Shown in pieces: positions 23,705 to 30,962 of a stretch of DNA of 64,000 nucleotides. This DNA comes from CAIZGX01 sp964385405. GTDB lineage: Bacteria; Bacteroidota; Bacteroidia; Flavobacteriales_D; Sanyastnellaceae. The number at the start of each line of letters is the position of its first letter. Position 1 is the stretch's first letter. Location: positions 1 to 64,000 of the forward strand of contig CAYLOT010000001.1 in NCBI GenBank assembly GCA_964385405.1, given 5' to 3'. Position numbers and translations under genes: made by a program. Under the pieces are notes generated by a model. It ran no database searches. It was not told where the DNA came from and was given only the letters and a program-made list of their open reading frames with translations.

Positions 23705-25087
23705 ATGAAAATAATTTTTATCGCGTGGAAAAATTGCTGGCAAAAAGCGGGTGCAACGACTTTAACACTCTTGCTTTTGTCGTTTGGAGTGGGCATCATC
23801 TCCATGATGTTACTTCTGGAAAATCAGCTAAGTGAGAAGTTCAACAAGAACATCAAGGACATTGATTTCGTGCTTGGTGCAAAGGGAAGTCCGCTCCAGT
23901 TGATCTTAGCCAATGTCTATCACATCGACGCTCCAACCGGAAACATTAAGGTTGCAGAGGCTCAGAGAATCATCAAAAATCCAACAGTTAAGGAGGCGAT
24001 ACCTTTGGCCTACGGAGATAATTACGAGGGTTGGAGAATCGTAGGAACGACACCGCGTTATGCTGAATTTTATGAAGTGAAGTTGAGAGAAGGAAAGGTG
24101 TTCGAAACGCCTTTTGAAGTAACCGTTGGTTCTTATGCGGCCAAAGAATTAGGATTGAAATTGGGACAAACCTTCAAGAGCAATCACGGTTTAGATAAAG
24201 ACGGTGAAGAAGAGGAGGGGCACGACCAACTCTTTACAGTTGTTGGAATATATGAAGCGAGTGGAACGGTTATCGATCGTTTGATTCTAACACCAGTCGA
24301 ATCTATTTGGGAAGTGCATGATCACGGCGATCACGAAGAATCTCCGCACAATGCCATTGTCTCTGCTGAAGAGCACGACACTGAAGAACATCACGCTGGG
24401 GAGCACGATGCGGAAGAACACGCACATTCAGATGATGAGCATGAGCACGATGCTGAACATGAACACGATCATGAAGAAGATCATGACGCAGAGCATTCAG
24501 CAGAAGAGGGGCATGATCACGAAGAGGAGCACATGCATGAGGAAGAAAAAGAAGTAACGGCATATCTACTTATAAAACGTCTCCCAATGGCACCAATGAT
24601 TCTTCCGCAATTGGTGAAGAACACGAACATGCAGTTGGCATTGCCAGCAATCGAAATCAATCGATTGAATGAAAACTTCGGAATAGGAATGAGCGTAGTG
24701 AAGGCAGTGGCCATCCTAATCATGATTATATCCTTCTTAAGCGTTTTCATTTCGTTGTTCAACGCCTTACGTGAAAGACAATATGAGTTGGCTATTCTAC
24801 GCACGTTGGGTGGAAGAAGAATTCAATTGTTTATTTTGATTTTGTTGGAAGGATTCTTCATGGTAGCTCTTGGGTTAATCATCGGATTGGCTTTAAGCCG
24901 CGTCGGAATAACCATGCTTTCAGATATGGCGAAAGACAGCTTCCACGATGAATTCAATGCTATGATTTTCCTTCCACAAGAATATTATTTAGTTGGAATA
25001 ACGTTGGGTCTTGGTGTGGTGGCATCGTTGTTGCCTGCCTTGCGAGCGTTCTTTATGGACATTTCAAAAACACTTTCAAATGATTAA
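23705..25087 (+). CDS. FtsX/MacB-like ABC permease with a histidine-rich periplasmic loop
   Basis: A 460-residue permease with four predicted helices: about residues 18-38 (TTLTLLLLSFGVGIISMMLL), 325-350 (VVKAVAILIMIISFLSVFISLF), 372-400 (IQLFILILLEGFFMVALGLIIG), and 425-448 (YLVGITLGLGVVASLLPAL). A large extracytoplasmic domain lies between the first two. Residues about 203-284 of that domain are a low-complexity stretch of roughly 20 histidines mixed with Asp and Glu (HDHGDHEES, then EHDAEEHAHS, EHEHDAEHEHDHEED), typical of zinc-binding loops. Also DFVLGAKGSPLQLILANVYHIDAPTGN, typical of this permease subfamily. In proteobacterial relatives a separate His-rich protein (DUF2796, ZrgA) is encoded next to the transporter; here the His-rich segment is fused into the permease. 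Overlaps the next gene by 8 bp. Confidence 0.88.
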   Translation: MKIIFIAWKNCWQKAGATTLTLLLLSFGVGIISMMLLLENQLSEKFNKNIKDIDFVLGAKGSPLQLILANVYHIDAPTGNIKVAEAQRIIKNPTVKEAIPLAYGDNYEGWRIVGTTPRYAEFYEVKLREGKVFETPFEVTVGSYAAKELGLKLGQTFKSNHGLDKDGEEEEGHDQLFTVVGIYEASGTVIDRLILTPVESIWEVHDHGDHEESPHNAIVSAEEHDTEEHHAGEHDAEEHAHSDDEHEHDAEHEHDHEEDHDAEHSAEEGHDHEEEHMHEEEKEVTAYLLIKRLPMAPMILPQLVKNTNMQLALPAIEINRLNENFGIGMSVVKAVAILIMIISFLSVFISLFNALRERQYELAILRTLGGRRIQLFILILLEGFFMVALGLIIGLALSRVGITMLSDMAKDSFHDEFNAMIFLPQEYYLVGITLGLGVVASLLPALRAFFMDISKTLSND

Positions 25088-25619
25088 GCCGATCAAATTT
25101 TTAGTTTTTATTTTTTCAGGAATTTTATTCTTGAATGCTTCCGAAGGAACCGAGAAGTTGAAAGCGCACGCATACAAACGTGTAGACCTCGGAACCGTGC
25201 CAAGTACCATTGTTCCATACATTGCCGAAGGACAAGGTCCGATTGAGATAACTTGGAAGACGTTGGCTGATGTAACTTACAAAGACATCTATGTAAAGGA
25301 ATTGGATGCCTATTACTGGAAGCCAACGTTCGGTGCGTCAGTTAAGGCGGTTGCTGGAAGAGAAGTGTATATCACTGGATATTTAATTCCCGTTGATTAC
25401 GATGCGGGATTTTATGTTGTATCAAAGTATCCCTATGCAAACTGCTTCTTCTGCGGTGGTGGTGGTCCAGAGTCTGTTGTTGACTTGCGCTTCGCAGGTA
25501 AGCACCGAAATTATAAAACAGATGAACGTCTCACTTTTAAAGGGAAATTATCTTTAAACGCAGATGATGTTTACCAAATGAATTACATATTGGAAGGCGC
25601 TACAGAATTCACTCCATAA
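25080..25619 (+). CDS. DUF3299-like exported protein of the ABC operon
   Basis: A 179-residue protein whose ATG at 25080 overlaps the permease stop by 8 bp, implying translational coupling. It has a signal peptide or anchor (MIKPIKFLVFIFSGILFLNAS). The mature part contains AVAGREVYITGYLIPVDYDAGFYVVSKYPYANCFFCGGGGPESVVDLRF. This resembles DUF3299 proteins (GFVVPL, then a Cys-containing FLLVP segment), with a CxxC (CFFC) where proteobacterial members have other motifs; the relationship is distant and from memory. It may bind a metal with CxxC, fitting the His-rich permease. The frame also opens at 25011 within the permease, but that extension is a shadow. Function unknown. A bidirectional terminator follows. 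Confidence 0.65.
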   Translation: MIKPIKFLVFIFSGILFLNASEGTEKLKAHAYKRVDLGTVPSTIVPYIAEGQGPIEITWKTLADVTYKDIYVKELDAYYWKPTFGASVKAVAGREVYITGYLIPVDYDAGFYVVSKYPYANCFFCGGGGPESVVDLRFAGKHRNYKTDERLTFKGKLSLNADDVYQMNYILEGATEFTP

Positions 25620-25637
25620 TTTTTTTATGTTGAAATA

Positions 25638-25666
25638 AAAAATGGCGACCAATGGTCGCCATTTTT
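25638..25666. terminator. Bidirectional terminator between DUF3299-like gene and groEL
   Basis: A 13-bp stem (25638-25650 with 25654-25666) with a 3-base loop, core ATGGCGACC / GGTCGCCAT, flanked by A-run and T-run so it works in both directions between convergent genes. Confidence 0.88.
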
Positions 25667-25684
25667 GTTTGTCTATGTTTGGAA

Positions 25685-27313
25685 TTACATCATTCCACCC
25701 ATTCCACCACCTGGCATTGGAGGCATTGGATTATCTTCTTTAATGTCAGAGATAACGCACTCTGTAGTCAATAGCATTCCTGCAATCGACGATGCGTTTT
25801 CTAATGCAACACGAGAAACTTTGGTTGGATCAATTACACCAGCAGCAAACAAATCTTCGTATTGCTCGTTGCGTGCGTTGTATCCGAAATCACCTTTTCC
25901 TTCGCGAATCTTTTGAATTACAACAGCACCTTCTCCGCCAGCATTAGAAACGATTTGACGAAGTGGTTCTTCAATTGCTCTACGAACAATATGAATTCCA
26001 GTAGTTTCATCGTCATTCAATCCAGTCAAATTGTCTAAGGCTGCGCTTGCACGAATCAAAGCAACTCCGCCACCTGGTACAATTCCTTCTTCAACTGCAG
26101 CGCGAGTTGCATGCAAGGCATCGTCTACGCGATCTTTCTTCTCTTTCATTTCAACTTCAGTCGCAGCACCAACGTATAGAACAGCAACACCACCAGCCAA
26201 TTTAGCTAGACGCTCTTGCAATTTCTCACGGTCGTAATCAGAAGTAGTTTTTTCAATTTGAGCTTTGATTTCAGCAACACGAGCTTGAATGTTTTCTTTC
26301 ACTCCGGCTCCATTAACAATTGTTGTGTTGTCCTTGTCAATTGAGATCTTTTCTGCACGACCCAAATCTTCAAGGGTTGCATTGTCTAATTTCAATCCGG
26401 TTTCTTCACTAATTACGGTGCCGCCTGTCAGAACTGCAATGTCTTGTAACATTGCTTTTCTGCGGTCTCCAAATCCTGGAGCTTTAACCGCGGCAACACG
26501 TAATGCTCCACGAATCTTGTTCACAACAAGGGTTGCAAGTGCTTCGCCGTCTACGTCTTCAGCAATAATTAAAAGGGGCTTTCCTGTTTGAGCCGTTTTT
26601 TCAAGCACCGGAAGAAGTTCTTTCATGCTAGAGATTTTCTTATCGTAGATAAGAATGAAAGCATTTTCCAATTCAGCTTCCATGTTCTCTGTATTCGTAA
26701 CGAAGTATGGAGAAAGATATCCGCGATCGAATTGCATTCCTTCAACAGTTTTAACATCTGTCTCAGTTCCTTTTGCTTCTTCAACGGTAATTACTCCTTC
26801 TGTGCCTACTTTCTTCATTGCATCTGCAATTAAAGAACCGACTGTTTCATCGTTGTTGGCTGAAATGGTAGCAACTTGCTTAATCTTTTCGTAGTCTGAA
26901 CCAACCTCTCTTGAAATGTTGCGCAACTCTGCAACAACAGCTTTCACCGCTTTGTCCATACCGCGCTTCAAATCCATCGGATTAGCCCCAGAAGCTACGT
27001 TTTTTAAACCAGCACCAACCATTGCTTGTGCCAATACAGTAGCGGTGGTAGTGCCATCACCTGCTTGGTCAGCAGTCTTACTAGCAACTTCCTTAAGCAT
27101 CTGAGCGCCCATGTTTTCAATAGGGTCTGCCAACTCAATTTCTTTTGCTACAGAAACACCGTCTTTCGTAATGTGCGGAGCTCCAAATTTTTTATCGATA
27201 ACTACATTGCGTCCTTTAGGACCTAACGTAACTTTTACTGCATTTGCCAATGCGTCAACACCTGCTTTTAATTTTTCTCTCGCTACTGTGTCGAATGTGA
27301 TTTCTTTTGCCAT
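25685..27313 (-). CDS. groEL: Chaperonin GroEL (Hsp60)
   Basis: A 542-residue ATP-dependent folding chamber subunit. Starts MAKEITFDTVAREKLKAGV; ATP site VTLGPKGRNVVIDKKFGAP and DGVSVAKEIEL, TADQAGDGTTTATVLA; apical domain GYLSPYFVTNTENMEAELENAFILIYDKKISSM; LKAPGFGDRRKAMLQDIAVLTGG; equatorial VVPGGGVALIRA; and the flexible C-terminal Gly/Met tail (PMPPMPGGGMGGMM). Full length. It is 20 bp downstream of groES on the minus strand and shares its transcript. I found no CIRCE sequence upstream of the operon. Confidence 0.99.
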   Translation of the reverse strand: MAKEITFDTVAREKLKAGVDALANAVKVTLGPKGRNVVIDKKFGAPHITKDGVSVAKEIELADPIENMGAQMLKEVASKTADQAGDGTTTATVLAQAMVGAGLKNVASGANPMDLKRGMDKAVKAVVAELRNISREVGSDYEKIKQVATISANNDETVGSLIADAMKKVGTEGVITVEEAKGTETDVKTVEGMQFDRGYLSPYFVTNTENMEAELENAFILIYDKKISSMKELLPVLEKTAQTGKPLLIIAEDVDGEALATLVVNKIRGALRVAAVKAPGFGDRRKAMLQDIAVLTGGTVISEETGLKLDNATLEDLGRAEKISIDKDNTTIVNGAGVKENIQARVAEIKAQIEKTTSDYDREKLQERLAKLAGGVAVLYVGAATEVEMKEKKDRVDDALHATRAAVEEGIVPGGGVALIRASAALDNLTGLNDDETTGIHIVRRAIEEPLRQIVSNAGGEGAVVIQKIREGKGDFGYNARNEQYEDLFAAGVIDPTKVSRVALENASSIAGMLLTTECVISDIKEDNPMPPMPGGGMGGMM

Positions 27314-27333
27314 GACTTTTTAAATTTTGAAAA

Positions 27334-27609
27334 TTAAACAATTGCAAAAATGTCTGACTCGCGCATAATCAACAGATCTTTTCCATCTACGCTAATCTCG
27401 GTACCAGCATACTTGCCGTACAAAATGGTGTCACCCGGTTTTACCGTTGTAGGCTCATCTTTTTTGCCCGGTCCAACGGCGATTACAGTTCCTCTTTGAG
27501 GTTTTTCTTTCGCGGTTTCAGGAATGATGATTCCAGAAAGGGTAGTGGTTTCAGCAGGAGCTGGCTCCACTAAAACGCGATCTCCTAATGGTCTAACGTT
27601 ATTTGACAT
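27334..27609 (-). CDS. groES: Co-chaperonin GroES
   Basis: A 91-residue GroES subunit that caps the GroEL chamber. Landmarks: VRPLGDRVLVEPAPAETTTLSGIIIP (strands and mobile loop), GTVIAVGPGKK, VKPGDTILYGKYAGTEISVDGKDLLIMRESDIFAIV. Full length. First gene of the groES-groEL operon; the region upstream (27610-27700) contains two TTTGTGCC repeats 22 bp apart rather than a CIRCE palindrome. Confidence 0.98.
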   Translation of the reverse strand: MSNNVRPLGDRVLVEPAPAETTTLSGIIIPETAKEKPQRGTVIAVGPGKKDEPTTVKPGDTILYGKYAGTEISVDGKDLLIMRESDIFAIV

Positions 27610-27626
27610 ATTTGTATATTTTTAAG

Positions 27627-27656
27627 TTTGTGCCCAACGTGGTCACTATTTGTGCC
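27627..27656 (-). promoter_or_regulatory. Direct repeat upstream of groES
   Basis: On the plus strand TTTGTGCC occurs at 27627-27634 and 27649-27656, 22 bp (two helical turns) apart; on the coding strand each is GGCACAAA. Upstream of groES by about 18-47 bp. Possible regulator site; no family consensus recognised. Confidence 0.25.
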
Positions 27657-27702
27657 AAGTGGGATTGTGATTTTAATGTGTGAACTTTCGTCAGTAATAG
27701 GC

Positions 27703-27736
27703 AAAAAAAATGTCAGTAGTTTGAATTACTGACATT
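27703..27736 (-). terminator. Rho-independent terminator after secG
   Basis: On the minus strand a 10-bp stem (27736-27727 with 27718-27709) with loop ATTCAAAC is followed by a run of T (plus-strand A at 27703-27710). It separates secG from groES. Confidence 0.8.
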
Positions 27737-27758
27737 CTTAAAATGCTATTGTGACAAT

Positions 27759-28070
27759 TTATTGTCCTTGTCCTTGTTGCTCACCACCTTGTTGTTGGTC
27801 ACCTTCAGCTTGTTCAGTTTGTTGTTCTTCTTCAGTTGCAGGGCGAGCAGAAGTTGAAAGGCTTGTCGAAGCTAAGCAAAGTACGAAGAGCGCAATGCCC
27901 AAATACCAAGTTGCTTTTTCTAAGAAGTCTGCTGTGCGCTTAACTCCACCAATTTGAGCACTTCCAGCGAAGCCAGAGGATAATCCGCCGCCTTTAGGAT
28001 TCTGAATTAATACTACTAATCCAAGCAATAGTGCTGCGATGACAATTAAAACGGTTACGATAAATTCCAT
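27759..28070 (-). CDS. secG: Preprotein translocase subunit SecG
   Basis: A 103-residue inner-membrane protein of the SecYEG channel. Two membrane helices: about residues 3-22 (FIVTVLIVIAALLLGLVVLI) and 51-68 (YLGIALFVLCLASTSL). Between them is the SecG signature QNPKGGGLSSGFAGSAQIGGVKRTADFLEKATW. The C-terminal 30 residues are rich in glutamate and glutamine (EEEQQTEQAEGDQQQGGEQQGQGQ, broken by G), a low-complexity tail. It is downstream of the acidic-repeat gene and lptE, with its own terminator before groES. Confidence 0.95.
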   Translation of the reverse strand: MEFIVTVLIVIAALLLGLVVLIQNPKGGGLSSGFAGSAQIGGVKRTADFLEKATWYLGIALFVLCLASTSLSTSARPATEEEQQTEQAEGDQQQGGEQQGQGQ

Positions 28071-28133
28071 GATTTATTAAAATTTGAGGTCCACAAAGAT
28101 ACACGAATTAAAGGAGTTACAAAGGAACATCCT

Positions 28134-29168
28134 TTATTTTCTTTGGTTCAAGGCCTTCAGTTGATTTTCGAAGTGTATTTTCTTTTCAGGATGAAGCTCA
28201 ATCAAACGTTTGTAAGCCTTTCTTGCTCGATCTATTTTTCCTTGCGCAGCGTATAATTTTGCCATGGTTTCTGTTACCCAATCGAAGTTTTCATCTAGGC
28301 TGTCTTTCGCGAAGCTCACACCGGTGTATTGATCTACTTTTCCCGGTGTAATACGTGGTTCGTTAGCAATGAACTTCTCGATCAAATCTATCGACGGCTG
28401 AACAGACTCAATCGATTTTCTTCCCTCTTCTTCCCCTTTCTTAACCTCTCTTACCTCTTGTTCCTCCGAATCACTCACGCTTCTCAGCCAAGTGAACAAA
28501 GCCTCTTTCTCTCTCTCTTCCGCAGGACCTTGCGTAGCATCTTTCGCAGAATCTTGCTCCGCATCTTGTGGAACATCTTCCAAAGGATTGGTTTCGCTTA
28601 CTTCAAGAAAAATAGAACTCGAAACAGCCGTAGCGAGAATAGATTTTTCAAGGAGGTCTAACTCTTTTCTTTCCTTTTCTTCCCCTCTCTCATCTTCTCT
28701 TATCTCTTCATTCTCATTCTGTTTCTCATTCTCTTCCCCTCTCTTATCTTCTCTTAACTTTTCTTCCCCTTTTTTATCCTCTCTTCCCTCTTCTTCTTCA
28801 TCCATCATTGAAGCGGCTAACTTTGCCAAAGTGTTCGAAGCTGTTGCTGCGCTTGGAGTAACTTCAACAAAGGTCTCTGTAATTGTCTCGGTTGGAAGGG
28901 AATCTGTAACTTCAGTTTCGGTTTTCTTCTGAAGAATAGGTTCCTTCAAGAAACCATAGAGCCATGTTCTGTTGGAATGAAGGGTAGAGGCAAGTGCAAT
29001 CTGACCAGAAGTCTTATGGCTCTTACTCTCTTGATAAGCTTTGGCCAAATAAGAATGTGCTAAACTAAACCAAGGGTAATTTTTGGTAAGGTCTTCCAAT
29101 TCTTCAATAGGCAATGAAGCCAACAAATGCGGCGACTTCAATAACTCATTGAATGGTGTGTTTTTCAT
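28134..29168 (-). CDS. Acidic low-complexity protein with TPR-like C-terminus, repeat-invaded
   Basis: A 344-residue protein of unknown function. The N-terminal 80 residues (MKNTPFNELLKSPHLLASLPIEELEDLTKNYPWFSLAHSYLAKAYQE) and C-terminal 60 (DENFDWVTETMAKLYAAQGKIDRARKAYKRLIELHPEKKIHFENQLKAL) are well structured; the latter reads like one or two tetratricopeptide repeats. The middle (about residues 110-285) is very rich in Glu, Lys and Arg, with the motif RExK-RGEE recurring four times, encoded by 25-bp DNA units (28428-28785), and a second insertion DVPQ, DAEQ, DSAK, DATQ encoded by 12-bp units (28530-28577). No signal peptide. It overlaps the lptE stop by one base and precedes secG, an order I know from other Flavobacteriia, so a role in envelope assembly or assisting secretion is plausible. 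Confidence 0.8.
   Translation of the reverse strand: MKNTPFNELLKSPHLLASLPIEELEDLTKNYPWFSLAHSYLAKAYQESKSHKTSGQIALASTLHSNRTWLYGFLKEPILQKKTETEVTDSLPTETITETFVEVTPSAATASNTLAKLAASMMDEEEEGREDKKGEEKLREDKRGEENEKQNENEEIREDERGEEKERKELDLLEKSILATAVSSSIFLEVSETNPLEDVPQDAEQDSAKDATQGPAEEREKEALFTWLRSVSDSEEQEVREVKKGEEEGRKSIESVQPSIDLIEKFIANEPRITPGKVDQYTGVSFAKDSLDENFDWVTETMAKLYAAQGKIDRARKAYKRLIELHPEKKIHFENQLKALNQRK
28428..28785 (-). repeat. Four dispersed 25-bp purine/pyrimidine repeats inside the acidic protein gene
   Basis: Copies at 28428-28452, 28677-28701, 28731-28755 and 28761-28785 share CTTCCCCT at the left and TCTCTT at the right on the plus strand, with few differences between them. Each encodes RE(D/V)(K/E)(R/K)GEE on the minus strand, in the same reading frame. 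Confidence 0.65.
28530..28577 (-). repeat. Four 12-bp in-frame repeat units, related to those in the glycosyltransferase
   Basis: Coding-strand units GATGTTCCACAA, GATGCGGAGCAA, GATTCTGCGAAA, GATGCTACGCAA encode DVPQ, DAEQ, DSAK, DATQ. The GATTCT-CGAAA and GATGCT-CGCAA forms also occur at 2136-2171 in a different gene family. Confidence 0.75.
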
Positions 29169-29668
29169 TACCAGTTTCCTACGCTTGCGTTATAAATTTC
29201 TTGTGCCAACTGATCGTTGATTTGCTTCCACAAATCTTCTTGTATAGCAAACAAACTTTCAGTTGCAGAGAAGTCTGCGAATTTCGTGAATGATTTCTCA
29301 AAATTCAAATCGGGCTCGAGTGTGTTCGTGTATTTTATTTTTACTGTAATGGAAAGTCGCGTTAATGAGGCGGTTTCATTGCTCTGAATGGCCATCGGAG
29401 CTACGACATAATTGGTCACACTACCTTCAAATTGTAAGTCGCCGTTCGTTTCACTTAATGAAAGCGGACTTTGAGAGAGCATGACATCTTTTAGTTCTTC
29501 AGTTAATCTTTGCGAATACGTTGGAGATGCCAGTGCTGTTTGTGGTTTTAGATATGAGACTGAAAAAGTTTTTGCTCCGCTGAATTGACCGCCACTGAAG
29601 GAGTATCTTATTTCACAAGAGGAGACAATAAGAGTGATAAGTAGCAATCCGAGGAGCTTTAATTTCAT
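29168..29668 (-). CDS. lptE: LPS-assembly lipoprotein LptE
   Basis: A 166-residue outer-membrane lipoprotein that plugs the LptD barrel and assists insertion of lipopolysaccharide into the outer leaflet. Lipoprotein signal MKLKLLGLLLITLIVSSC (lipobox VSSC), followed by YSFSGGQFSGAKTFSVSYLKPQTALASPTYSQRLTEELKDVMLSQS and LQFEGSVTNYVVAPMAI, the typical Bacteroidota LptE sequence (conserved beta strands, RLTEELKD helix). Its start overlaps the end of the sigma-54 activator by 4 bp (ATGA), and its stop shares a base with the next start (TAATG). LptD is not in the window. Confidence 0.93.
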   Translation of the reverse strand: MKLKLLGLLLITLIVSSCEIRYSFSGGQFSGAKTFSVSYLKPQTALASPTYSQRLTEELKDVMLSQSPLSLSETNGDLQFEGSVTNYVVAPMAIQSNETASLTRLSITVKIKYTNTLEPDLNFEKSFTKFADFSATESLFAIQEDLWKQINDQLAQEIYNASVGNW

Positions 29669-30897
29669 TTGCCTAAATCGTATTCTTTAATTTTTCTATA
29701 CAGCGTTCTTTCGGAAATACCCAACTCTTGCGCAGCGTATTTACGTCTATTTCGATGTTTCTGTAATGCCTTTTTAATTAAATCTTTTTCAGTTTGACTT
29801 AAAGATAGTGATTCTTCTACGTCATCCTCTTCAAGATTATTATTTCCGCTTCCAAGGTGAATTATATTGGTGGTTGGGGCCACGCGAATAGGTAAATCAG
29901 AGGGTTCATGTTCGTCTGCTTGAAATACTTTTTGAAAGAGCGCGGCATTTTCGTCTGAGTTAACAAAATTACTCCCGCTCTGAATCATTCCCAAGACCAG
30001 CTTTTTCAAGTCTGTTAAGTCGTTTCGCATGTCGAACAAAACCTTATACAAAATTTCTCTCTCGCTGAAATCTGAGCTTGAATTTCCTCCCATAAAAACC
30101 GGCTTATTTGTAGCCATGTCTTGAGGTAGGTAACGAATTAACATCTCAGGTGTAACAGTACGTTCAGTCTCTAAAATGCTAATTTGTTCAGTAATGTTCT
30201 TAAGTTGACGAATGTTTCCTGGCCAGCGGTATTCTCTTAATGCGTTCGCGCCTGCATCTGTTAATTGCAGAACTGGAATTCTGTAGCGCTCGGCGAAATC
30301 AGTTGCGAATTTTTTGAATAAGAGTTCAATGTCTGAACCCCTCTCTCTTAGGGAAGGCATGAAAATGGGCACTTGGTTCAAACGATAATAAAGGTCGTCG
30401 CGAAACTTACCGTTTTGAATGGCTTGTGCGAAATTGACATTGGTTGCAGCAACTACGCGCACGTTGGTTTTTTGAACTTTCGAAGAGCCGACACGGATAA
30501 ATTCACCCGTTTCCAAAACACGAAGTAAACGCACCTGTGTTCCAAGGGGAAGCTCTGCAACCTCATCCAGAAATATAGTGCCCTCATTGGCTTCTTCAAA
30601 ATATCCTTTGCGGCTTTCGTGAGCTCCCGTGAACGAACCTTTTTCATGTCCGAACAATTCGCTGTCGATCGTTCCTTCTGGAATAGCACCGCAGTTCACC
30701 GCAATGTAGGGTCCGTGTTTCCGTGAGCTTAAATGATGAATGATTTTCGGGATACTTTCCTTTCCGACACCACTTTCTCCTGTAATTAATACAGACATAT
30801 TTGTGGCGGCAACTTGCATAGCAATGTCCAATGCGCGATTCAGCGCAGGGGCATTGCCAATAATTCCATAGCGTGTTTTTACTGATTGAATTTCCAT
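29665..30897 (-). CDS. Sigma-54-interacting AAA+ transcription activator, Fis-type HTH, no sensor domain
   Basis: A 410-residue activator. The AAA+ domain begins almost at the N-terminus (GIIGNAPALNRALDIAMQVAATNMSVLITGESGVGKESIPKIIHH; Walker A GESGVGKE). The sigma-54 contact loop reads HEKGSFTGAHESRKGYFEEANEGTIFLDE, i.e. GSFTGA rather than the common GAFTGA, with Walker B GTIFLDE. VRVVAATN and FRDDLYYRLNQVPIFMPSLRERGSDIELL follow, then WPGNIRQLKN. The C-terminus LIKKALQKHRNRRKYAAQELGISERTLYRKIKEYDLGK is a Fis-type helix-turn-helix. No receiver, GAF or PAS domain precedes the AAA+ domain, so activity must be controlled by abundance or a separate partner. It overlaps lptE by 4 bp, and a dyad and -7 box lie upstream. 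Confidence 0.94.
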   Translation of the reverse strand: MEIQSVKTRYGIIGNAPALNRALDIAMQVAATNMSVLITGESGVGKESIPKIIHHLSSRKHGPYIAVNCGAIPEGTIDSELFGHEKGSFTGAHESRKGYFEEANEGTIFLDEVAELPLGTQVRLLRVLETGEFIRVGSSKVQKTNVRVVAATNVNFAQAIQNGKFRDDLYYRLNQVPIFMPSLRERGSDIELLFKKFATDFAERYRIPVLQLTDAGANALREYRWPGNIRQLKNITEQISILETERTVTPEMLIRYLPQDMATNKPVFMGGNSSSDFSEREILYKVLFDMRNDLTDLKKLVLGMIQSGSNFVNSDENAALFQKVFQADEHEPSDLPIRVAPTTNIIHLGSGNNNLEEDDVEESLSLSQTEKDLIKKALQKHRNRRKYAAQELGISERTLYRKIKEYDLGK

Positions 30898-30922
30898 AAT
30901 TGCCGTTTAGTCAAGAACTAAA

Positions 30923-30952
30923 CAAAGGTAGCGAAAGGTGACAATATGTCAC
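30923..30952 (-). promoter_or_regulatory. Promoter with overlapping dyad upstream of the sigma-54 activator
   Basis: On the minus strand TACCTTTG (30930-30923) matches TAnnTTTG, and the perfect palindrome GTGACAATATGTCAC (30938-30952, 6-3-6) covers the -33 to -15 interval. The palindrome probably binds a repressor or activator of the activator-lptE operon. Confidence 0.45.
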
Positions 30953-30962
30953 GCCTGAAAAA

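Noticed and set aside
24303..24563. Minus-strand open frame opposite the His-rich loop, and a second plus-strand frame
   Set aside because: Low-complexity His/Asp/Glu codons leave the other frames open by chance.
25685..27313. Several long plus-strand open frames opposite groEL (for example 26289-26591, 26588-26833)
   Set aside because: They are the complement of strongly conserved groEL codons, lack homology that I can recognise, and have no starts or upstream sites.
27610..27700. CIRCE element upstream of groES
   Set aside because: No TTAGCACTC-N9-GAGTGCTAA or near match on either strand.
30938..30952. CRP/FNR-type site
   Set aside because: The palindrome spacing (GTGA-N7-TCAC) does not match the N6 of CRP or the FNR consensus.
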